Origin: Nitrospinota bacterium
GTDB taxonomy: Bacteria; Nitrospinota_A; JADGAW01
Direction of reading: 5' to 3'
Assembly: GCA_015231815.1 (NCBI GenBank)
Contig: JADGAW010000112.1
Location: 1-7,125 of the forward strand
Length of the DNA: 7,125 bases
Below are positions 1-4,989 of this stretch, piece by piece. Under the pieces are notes generated by a model, which saw only the letters and a program-made list of their open reading frames with translations, did not search any database and had not been told where the DNA came from. Both the position numbers and the translations under genes were made by a program. Numbering within the stretch: the first letter of the stretch is position 1; each line of letters begins with the position of its first letter.

Positions 1-1
1 T

Positions 2-1492
2 GTTATTGTCGAAGATGGACTTATTGTTGATGTTATTAAACAAGCTGATAGTGTTGATGAAAAATCGTCAGGGTTGCGCTTAGTTCCTGGATTTATCGAT
101 ATTCACACCCATTCGGATAATGACTTGCTTATCGACCCCCGAGGCGAAGGCAAGCTTGCTCAGGGAGTTACGACGGATATCGGAGGAAACTGTGGAAGTT
201 CCGCTGCTCCTGTTTCTGATGCGCTGAAAGATGAAAGAAGCCAGCAATTATTTCGGCAATACGGTCTTGAGGTATCCTGGAACAGTATGAATGAATATCT
301 TACCCTGATGTCTCAGGAAAAAAGGGGAATTAACTTTGCCCCTTTAGTGGGCTACAATAGTGTCAGAGCTTCCGTTATGGGTGTTGTTGACCGACCTCCC
401 ACTATTAATGAAATGAAGGAAATTTCACGTTATATTGAAGAAAGTTTTCAGGCAGGAGCAGTTGGTCTTTCCTTCGGTATGATTTATCCTCCCGTTTGTT
501 TTGCCAAGGAAGCAGAACTGGTTGAGGTCGCAAAAATTGCACAAAAAGCGGGAAAGCCGGTAACCGCTCATATAAGAAACGAAGGACAACGGGTAGAAGA
601 GGCAGTAAAAGAAATTATTCATATTGCACAAAAGAGCAGGGCATCTCTTCAGATATCTCACCTAAAAACCGCTGGCAAGAAAAACTGGAACAAGCTTGAT
701 GCTCTTTTTTGCATGATTGAAGAAGGTATTGCCGAAGGACTGGATATTCAATGTGATCGCTATCCTTACATTGCTGCAAAAACCGGTTTGATGGGAATTC
801 TTCCGCCATGGAGCTATGAAGGGGGAAGAAATGCTACCGTAGAGCGACTTCAAAACAAAACAGAGCGGAAAAAAACTAGGGACTGGATATTAAACGATAT
901 TTATGGAGAAGAATATTGGGGAACAGTTATGATTTCTCACCTCAGTTTGGAAAAAAACAAAAGCTTTGAAGGAAAACGATTGCAGGAGGTTGCTGAGTCC
1001 TTTAGTAAGGAACCGGTTGACTTTTTACTTGATCTTCTCTTGGAGGAAAAAACAATGGTGGATGGCGTGTTTTTCTCCATGAACGAAGATAACCTCAAGC
1101 GGATACTGCAAAAAGAATATGTCATGATTGGTTCAGATGCCGGAGCACGGGGCTTTGATGGAGCACTTGCCGTAGGAAGACCCCATCCCAGAAGCTATGG
1201 AAGCTTTCCCCGTACCATTGCTCAATATGTTAAAAAGGGGGTATTGTCTGAAGCAGAGGCAATTAAAAAAATGACATCGCAGCCAGCAAAAAAAGTCGGC
1301 ATGAAAAACAGGGGTTTAATTCAAAAAGGATATGTGGCAGACCTCGTTTTGTACGACTTTGATAAAATTCAGGACAAAGCAGACTTTCTCAACCCCTTTC
1401 AAAAACCGGAAGGCATTCATGAGGTTTATGTCGGTGGTAGGTTGGCGTATAAAAACAACGCACTTATTTCGTTAAACGGAGGAGTTATTTAA
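2..1492 (+). CDS. N-acyl-D-amino-acid deacylase (D-aminoacylase), 5'-truncated by the window edge
   Basis: Amidohydrolase expected to hydrolyse N-acyl-D-amino acids to a carboxylate and the free D-amino acid. The frame is open from base 2 with no stop, and the residues before the TTG at 74 (VIVEDGLIVDVI...) are the usual beta-sandwich start of this superfamily. That TTG is therefore not the start, and the true start lies left of the window. Counting from base 2, 496 residues are visible: metal ligands HTHSD (H35, H37), the GNCGSS cysteine C64, THIRNEG (H190), ISHLK (H220), the catalytic GSDA aspartate D379, and HPRSYGSFPR (H395 on). Spacings such as H37-C64 and H190-H220 match, from memory, H69-C96 and H220-H250 of the Alcaligenes enzyme, so about 32 residues are missing. 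The C-terminal GYVADLVLYD strand closes the sandwich. The stop overlaps the next start. The exact acyl and amino-acid substrate is not predictable; a D-Glu/D-Asp-specific relative is the main alternative. Confidence 0.93.
   Translation, partial: VIVEDGLIVDVIKQADSVDEKSSGLRLVPGFIDIHTHSDNDLLIDPRGEGKLAQGVTTDIGGNCGSSAAPVSDALKDERSQQLFRQYGLEVSWNSMNEYLTLMSQEKRGINFAPLVGYNSVRASVMGVVDRPPTINEMKEISRYIEESFQAGAVGLSFGMIYPPVCFAKEAELVEVAKIAQKAGKPVTAHIRNEGQRVEEAVKEIIHIAQKSRASLQISHLKTAGKKNWNKLDALFCMIEEGIAEGLDIQCDRYPYIAAKTGLMGILPPWSYEGGRNATVERLQNKTERKKTRDWILNDIYGEEYWGTVMISHLSLEKNKSFEGKRLQEVAESFSKEPVDFLLDLLLEEKTMVDGVFFSMNEDNLKRILQKEYVMIGSDAGARGFDGALAVGRPHPRSYGSFPRTIAQYVKKGVLSEAEAIKKMTSQPAKKVGMKNRGLIQKGYVADLVLYDFDKIQDKADFLNPFQKPEGIHEVYVGGRLAYKNNALISLNGGVI
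1478..1484 (+). promoter_or_regulatory. Strong Shine-Dalgarno for the acetyltransferase gene
   Basis: GGAGGAG lies 7 bases before the ATG at 1492, inside the last codons of the upstream deacylase gene. It fixes the start of the downstream gene. It is the only textbook ribosome binding site at a gene start in this window, and with the TAATG overlap it supports translational coupling. Confidence 0.85.
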
Positions 1493-2247
1493 TGGTAAAA
1501 CAGGAAGACTATTTTCCGGAACTTAACAGTTTTAAGTTTAAGGATATTTTTAACGGTCACGATTATTTTTGGCACGCCCTCAACAATATTGCGGGATATG
1601 TTGAAGGGTTTTTATCTGATAAAGAGGATAATACCCACCTCTTACACGACTGCTTTTCAAGGGAGGATGGTTTTCTTCTTTGCAGGAAAAAGTTCATTGC
1701 AGAAACGGATATTGTTGTAAAGGGTTTAAATATTTATTTTGCTGCCGGGGTTTTGGTGGAGCCAACGGCACTGATTCAGTCTCATGTCTTGGTTGACTCC
1801 AACTCAACTGTTCGTCATGGAGCGTATGTCAGGGGAAAGGTAATTGTCGGGGAACATTCAACCATTGGTCATACAACAGAAATAAAAAATTCGATTTTTA
1901 TGAATCATTCCGAGGCAGGGCATTTTGCTTATCTTGGTGATTCAATTATTGGCTGCTATGTGAATTTGGGGGCGGGAACGAAGTTTGCCAATCTTCCCTT
2001 CAGAACGTTGGAGGAAAAGAAAAAAAAGGTAAAGAAAACCCTCTCTTTAAAATATGAGGGAAAGCTTATTGACAATTCAATGGAAAAACTCGGCGTTATT
2101 GCGGGAGATAGTGTTGAGTTTGGCTGTAATTCGGTAACCTGTCCGGGAACATTTTTGTTGCCTGGCTCAATGGTTTTTCCTGCTGTTTCTGTGAGAAAAG
2201 GTTTTTACAGAAAAAAAGAAGTTGTTCGCAGAAGCAACCTTGTCTAG
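1492..2247 (+). CDS. GlmU-like left-handed beta-helix (hexapeptide-repeat) N-acetyltransferase, stand-alone
   Basis: Predicted acyl-CoA-dependent transferase of the LbetaH fold, 251 residues. About 70 non-repeat residues come first, then irregular hexapeptide coils from about residue 83 to 235. The core reads like the acetyltransferase half of E. coli GlmU. From memory of that enzyme, R333, K351, H363, Y366, N377 and N386 correspond to R108 (TVRHGAY), K132 (EIKNS), H144 and Y147 (AGHFAYLGD), N158 (VNLGAG) and N167 (FANL). A lysine-rich insert at about 171-200 separates this from the last coils (GVIAGDSVEFG). The N-terminal uridylyltransferase domain of GlmU is absent. Such stand-alone proteins are often annotated as UDP-GlcNAc diphosphorylases by partial similarity, but only acetyl transfer is supported here. 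GlcN-1-phosphate is the obvious candidate acceptor; another amino sugar or amino acid is possible. The start overlaps the deacylase stop by one base. A possible frameshift signal lies at 2010-2060. Confidence 0.9.
   Translation: MVKQEDYFPELNSFKFKDIFNGHDYFWHALNNIAGYVEGFLSDKEDNTHLLHDCFSREDGFLLCRKKFIAETDIVVKGLNIYFAAGVLVEPTALIQSHVLVDSNSTVRHGAYVRGKVIVGEHSTIGHTTEIKNSIFMNHSEAGHFAYLGDSIIGCYVNLGAGTKFANLPFRTLEEKKKKVKKTLSLKYEGKLIDNSMEKLGVIAGDSVEFGCNSVTCPGTFLLPGSMVFPAVSVRKGFYRKKEVVRRSNLV
2010..2060 (+). promoter_or_regulatory. Candidate programmed -1 frameshift signal (SD-like motif, slippery heptamer, stem-loop)
   Basis: GGAGG at 2010-2014 precedes an A8 run at 2020-2027. Read in frame, this gives the heptamer A AAA AAG at 2022-2028. 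Ten bases on, CCCTC (2039-2043) can pair with GAGGG (2056-2060) around a 12-base loop. A -1 shift would add nine codons and stop at TGA 2055-2057, giving a product of about 188 residues instead of 251. The parts and their order resemble the E. coli dnaX signal. The spacings are not identical (SD a little too close, stem a little far), and lysine codons in an AT-rich gene can make the heptamer by chance. Confidence 0.35.
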
Positions 2248-2390
2248 GTCGTTTTTCTGCTGAAATGAATTAGACTAAGGTAAACTGACCGCCAATGTAA
2301 TAAAGTAACAATGAACTGAAGAAGCAATGAAGGAATAAAAAGATACCTCATCAATCTTTTCTCATTATCTTAGTTGTATTAATGCTCTCT
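2248..2390. other. Intergenic gap before the YwiC-like gene
   Basis: About 140 AT-rich bases without a plausible gene; only tiny ATG-to-stop units occur. I found no convincing terminator or sigma-70 promoter. TGTAAT at 2296-2301 looks like a -10 element but has no matching -35 at 16-18 bases. The length suggests that the YwiC-like gene starts a new transcription unit. Confidence 0.4.
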
Positions 2391-3164
2391 ATGAAGAAAT
2401 ATCTTCCCAATGAACATGGTGTCTGGCTTATGCTTTTCTTTCCTCTTATCAGTGGAATAGCAGCCGTTGCATCTGAAAAGCACAATTTCCTTGATGGCTA
2501 TGCGCCTTCATCTGTTGCTGCCGGGGCGTTTTTTGTATTTGTTTTGGCTTCATTTATTCTTACCAAGCCCATTTCCGCAATTCATAGCAGGAAAGAATCT
2601 TTTAAAGATTATCTTGTTGGTGTTGTTCTTCTTGTTGTTATTCTTCTTCTCTGTGCTGCTGTTCTCGAACACTATTCCCGTCTTTTTACAACCCTATTGA
2701 TTTTAAGTCCGTTATTTTTTGTGTTTACCCTTTCCTCCCTTTTTATAAAAATAAGTAAATCATCACTTATCAAGTTGTCTGGTGGAGCGTTATTTCCCCT
2801 CTCAGCGATAGGAGGCTATTATGCCTTTTACGGAATTATCACAGTTGATGCTTTTATTCTTTACCTGTTGAATATGTTTTTTTTCTTTCCCCGCTCTCTT
2901 TTGGCGACAGAATATTTTATTGAGAAGAAACGTGGTTTTTGGGGTAAGGCTTCTGTTTCAACGATTTTTTCCCTGGTTTTTGTTATTTCTCTTCACCTTA
3001 CAGATTTTGTCAATGTTAAGATAGTCCTGTTTTTTCTTGTTTTTTCCCTTCCTATTTTTCTTACCCTTTTGGGAAGGTATGATTGGGATAATATCAGGAG
3101 TTTTGGGAAGACCGAAATGTGTACCTCAATACTCTTTACTACGTTGCTGATAAGCTTTTATTAA
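2391..3164 (+). CDS. YwiC-like multi-pass membrane protein
   Basis: Integral membrane protein with the YwiC-like family's N-terminal signature, PNEHGVWLMLFFPL, just after the start. The ATG at 2391 gives 257 residues and begins MKKYLPNEHG, the usual layout for the family. An in-frame ATG at 2382 would add three residues. Neither start has a Shine-Dalgarno sequence. About eight hydrophobic segments follow, counted from 2391: roughly 11-27, 42-58, 75-92, 99-119, 131-147, 151-168, 189-205 and 210-228, plus a C-terminal one at 244-256. A basic stretch near 177-186 (EKKRGFWGKA) lies between two of them. The ending GKTEMCTSILFTTLLISFY resembles the family's conserved last helix. The biochemical role is unknown. 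From memory, ywiC of Bacillus subtilis lies near the nitrate-respiration genes, but nothing here indicates that pathway. The stop overlaps the next ATG, so the two proteins probably act together in the envelope. A T8 run at 2877-2884 could be prone to slippage. Confidence 0.85.
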   Translation: MKKYLPNEHGVWLMLFFPLISGIAAVASEKHNFLDGYAPSSVAAGAFFVFVLASFILTKPISAIHSRKESFKDYLVGVVLLVVILLLCAAVLEHYSRLFTTLLILSPLFFVFTLSSLFIKISKSSLIKLSGGALFPLSAIGGYYAFYGIITVDAFILYLLNMFFFFPRSLLATEYFIEKKRGFWGKASVSTIFSLVFVISLHLTDFVNVKIVLFFLVFSLPIFLTLLGRYDWDNIRSFGKTEMCTSILFTTLLISFY

Positions 3165-3772
3165 TGAAAAGAAATAAACTTCTTCTACTCTCTTTAGTCT
3201 TTCTTGTTTTTATTTCAGGAAAAATATATGCGAAGGATATGTTTATTTCCGACATAATTGTTTCTCATGACGACCAGAACCTTCTTTTTTACTGTACTCT
3301 GGAAGGTCTTTTTGACCGAACAATGATTGACAATATTTATAAGGGTATGGAGGTAAATGTTCTGTATGAAATGGAGTTAATTCGAAAACGCGATATTTGG
3401 TTTAACTCCAGCGATGTTTTTATCACCATTACCCGCTCGGCTAAATATTCCCCCCTCAAAAAAGAGTTTCTTTTGTATGAAGGGGAAATGACCAACTGGA
3501 AGGTTACCAACAAGCTCTCCGACGTTAAACGTTGGATGACCGAGATTGAATTTATTCCGGTTTACGACTACAAATCCCTTGAAATTGATGAAAATTATTT
3601 TGTCTCAGTGAAATCAAGAATAGAGGGGGGAAGCAAAATGTTCTTTCCATTTAATTATCTGCTTTTTTTCATGGATAAAAATGGACTTGAAACCGACCGC
3701 TACTTTTCCGACCCGTTTACCATAGAAAAAACACCAGACCGAAAACCAATGCTTCTTGAAGACAAGCAATAA
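3164..3772 (+). CDS. Secreted/periplasmic DUF4390-like protein
   Basis: A 202-residue protein with a clear Sec signal peptide: basic MKRNK, a hydrophobic core at residues 6-18, and likely cleavage after IYA (residue 23) before KD. There is no lipobox cysteine. The mature part is mostly beta-strand-like. It contains a YKGMEVNVLYEMELIRKRDIW stretch (59-79), a Y-x-P-L-KKEFLLYEG segment (95-107) and a late aromatic FFPFNYLLFF (160-169) followed by ETDRYFSDPF. This matches the general plan of the DUF4390 family (effector-like strand, ELxRxRxxW, Y-x-x-L-x-x-x-Y), though the assignment is from pattern memory. The ATG at 3164 is chosen because it exposes the signal peptide and shares a base with the preceding TAA. 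The longer reading from GTG 3119 would bury the signal inside the previous gene. Function is unknown; coupling to the YwiC-like membrane protein suggests a shared envelope role. Confidence 0.85.
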   Translation: MKRNKLLLLSLVFLVFISGKIYAKDMFISDIIVSHDDQNLLFYCTLEGLFDRTMIDNIYKGMEVNVLYEMELIRKRDIWFNSSDVFITITRSAKYSPLKKEFLLYEGEMTNWKVTNKLSDVKRWMTEIEFIPVYDYKSLEIDENYFVSVKSRIEGGSKMFFPFNYLLFFMDKNGLETDRYFSDPFTIEKTPDRKPMLLEDKQ

Positions 3773-3795
3773 GAAACAAAGAGTAAACAATCAGG

Positions 3796-3862
3796 AATGA
3801 AGTTCATTAATATGACTGAACGCTCCCAATATTTTATTTGCAAGGGTTTGATTTGCCTGCAA
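3796..3862. other. Convergent spacer with weak hairpins, no clear + strand terminator
   Basis: The convergent spacer 3773-3964 has AATGA/TCATT (3796-3808), and TTGCA-a-GG pairing with CC-TGCAA (3838-3862, 10-base loop, one bulge). Neither is followed by a T tract on the + strand, so I cannot name an intrinsic terminator for the DUF4390-like gene. No credible gene lies here. Confidence 0.3.
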
Positions 3863-3883
3863 CACAAAAAAACTTCAGTATAG

Positions 3884-3904
3884 AAAAAAATGGTCTTACG
3901 ACCC
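3884..3904 (-). terminator. Probable intrinsic terminator of the ParB-like gene
   Basis: Read on the minus strand, GGTC-GTAA-GACC (3892-3903) forms a 4-base GC-rich stem closed by a GNRA-type GTAA loop. One A follows, then T7 (complement of A7 at 3884-3890). It lies about 60 bases past the stop of the ParB-like gene. The stem is short, so efficiency is uncertain. A second A7 (3905-3911 on the + strand) flanks the other side and gives no T tract for + strand transcripts. Confidence 0.5.
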
Positions 3905-3964
3905 AAAAAAATCATTATATTTTATGTAAAAACGAATTTTATAAATTTCCCTGAGAAACCAGTC

Positions 3965-4849
3965 TTAGTTCTTTTGTCTTTTCATTAACATTTCCAAAGC
4001 TTGTATCACTGAATTAATGTCAGTTTTCTTCTTTGCTTTTATTGTCAGGTTTATTAAACCATTTTTTAAATAATCCTCCTCTGAAAGGCGAAGGTTGTTT
4101 GGTAATAATTGTATTATTTCATTTAGTTGTTTTGCTGTTTCGGTCTTCACGGTTAAAAGTGATTTTTTTAATAGTCCAAAAAAGTACCCCGATTTTTCCG
4201 GTTCCATTGATGCTTTTTCCAGCCACGGCATTATATGTTCGTGAAATGGTTTGTTGCTGATTATAAGGTTCTCCAATAACTCTTTTCCCTGATTGTGGTT
4301 AAGGTTAAACGTTACTGCACAGCTAAGAAATGAATGTTTGTTTGTCTCATCTAGGTTAAAAATGAGATGTAATAAATATTCTCCGAAGTTTTTTTGGTTG
4401 AAGAAAAGCTGCTCCTTTGCCGGAAGTTTTATTACTCCAATAAGGTTGTCCAGAACAGGCTTTTTTTGAGGAAGTTTTAGTTTTTTCAGGTAAGTTTCTG
4501 TGATTTCTTCTGTATCTGTTTTTTCTGCAATGAGCCTTGAAACGATTTTTGCCTTTTCAAGAAGAGTAAGACCTCTCTCGGAATTAAGTCTTATTTCCTC
4601 TTCAACTTCGTGAGTGTATGAATTAATAATAATTTCACGACATTCTACTGTGCGCTTTAGTTCTCTTAAGACCTTAACCCTCTTATGTCCGTCAACAACC
4701 CGATACTGGTTGGACTCTTTGTAAATTGTTATTGGATTAATTTGTCCGTTTTCCTTTATTTGCCTGAAAAGATGAGAATCGATGCTCTTATCTTCTCCTA
4801 AAAGGTCGCTTGGGTTAAGAATTGTATATTTTTTTTCCCTTGATGACAT
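3965..4849 (-). CDS. ParB/Srx-domain (ParB-like) DNA-binding protein
   Basis: A 294-residue protein with an N-terminal ParB/sulfiredoxin-type domain at about residues 8-75: LNPSDLL, then SHLFRQIKENGQINPITIYK and YRVVDGHKRVKVLREL. The GHKR (54-57) is the ParB nucleotide-contact motif, usually GERR or GHRR. Residues 95-145 (LTLLEKAKIVSRLIAEK to NLIGVIKLPAKEQ) look like a ParB helix-turn-helix region with its LP-x-x-x-Q exit. The C-terminal half, about 150-294, is Leu/Asn/Lys-rich and unrecognised, and the protein ends in a basic helix. Chromosome or plasmid ParB usually follows parA, but no parA is present and I see no parS-like 16-mer. It is therefore likely a ParB-family regulator or a diverged paralogue rather than the segregation protein. 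It is the only minus-strand gene, convergent with the DUF4390-like gene and divergent from the TldE-type gene. The start ATG (complement of 4847-4849) has no Shine-Dalgarno. Confidence 0.88.
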   Translation of the reverse strand: MSSREKKYTILNPSDLLGEDKSIDSHLFRQIKENGQINPITIYKESNQYRVVDGHKRVKVLRELKRTVECREIIINSYTHEVEEEIRLNSERGLTLLEKAKIVSRLIAEKTDTEEITETYLKKLKLPQKKPVLDNLIGVIKLPAKEQLFFNQKNFGEYLLHLIFNLDETNKHSFLSCAVTFNLNHNQGKELLENLIISNKPFHEHIMPWLEKASMEPEKSGYFFGLLKKSLLTVKTETAKQLNEIIQLLPNNLRLSEEDYLKNGLINLTIKAKKKTDINSVIQALEMLMKRQKN

Positions 4850-4863
4850 AAAATAACTGTTTA

Positions 4864-4889
4864 ATGGTAAAAGGGTGTAAGAATACCAT
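4864..4889. promoter_or_regulatory. Dyad in the divergent spacer (possible operator)
   Basis: ATGGTA (4864-4869) and TACCAT (4884-4889) are perfect inverted repeats whose centres are 20 bases apart, about two helical turns. The dyad lies 15-40 bases upstream of the ParB-like start, where a dimeric repressor could act. A 6-base match can occur by chance. Confidence 0.3.
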
Positions 4890-4909
4890 ATAAAACAACA
4901 AAAACTCTC

Positions 4910-4920
4910 TCACAATGTGA
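4910..4920. promoter_or_regulatory. Short palindrome TCACA-A-TGTGA
   Basis: Perfect 5-base arms around a single A in the divergent spacer, with CTC (4905-4907) and GAG (4922-4924) able to extend it imperfectly. It could be a protein-binding site. The TGTGA/TCACA order is inverted relative to a CRP site, so CRP is not implied. Confidence 0.25.
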
Positions 4921-4937
4921 TGAGGTAACATTATTTA

Positions 4938-4979
4938 TAAGTGAAGAGTAAAGAGTAAAGAGTGAGGAGTGAACAGTAA
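4938..4979 (+). repeat. Imperfect 7-base tandem repeat, six units, consensus AGAGTRA
   Basis: Six consecutive heptamers: taagtga, agagtaa, agagtaa, agagtga, ggagtga, acagtaa. All end in GTRA. They end ten bases before the ATG of the TldE-type gene. The array is purine-rich, carries stop codons in every frame and includes SD-like GAGGAG at 4964-4969. Its length could vary by slippage. Confidence 0.75.
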
Positions 4980-4989
4980 GAATATAAAA

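Noticed and set aside
869..876. A7-C run in the deacylase gene as a slippery site
   Set aside because: The run is not placed in the X XXY YYZ register of the reading frame, and no stem follows.
425..1125. Several minus-strand open frames within the deacylase gene
   Set aside because: Antisense shadows; the + strand frame carries all the catalytic motifs of a known family.
2274..2374. ACTAAG and CTTAGT as a long-range inverted repeat
   Set aside because: Only 6 bases each with about 90 bases between them; expected by chance in AT-rich DNA.
2467..2700. 77-codon hydrophobic open frame inside the YwiC-like gene
   Set aside because: A T-rich shadow of the membrane protein's codons in another frame, with no family signature or start signal.
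3119..3163. Extended start (GTG 3119) of the DUF4390-like gene
   Set aside because: It would overlap the YwiC-like gene by 46 bases and bury an obvious signal peptide that begins at ATG 3164.
3700..3915. 71-codon minus-strand open frame across the end of the DUF4390-like gene
   Set aside because: Low-complexity product without a recognisable domain; it overlaps the terminator of the ParB-like gene and the coding end of a confident gene.
4889..4894. TATAAA as a -10 element for the TldE-type gene
   Set aside because: No -35-like hexamer lies at 16-18 bases upstream.
4938..4979. Heptamer array as a CRISPR or iteron origin
   Set aside because: The units are 7 bases without spacers, and there are no cas, rep or DnaA-box features nearby.
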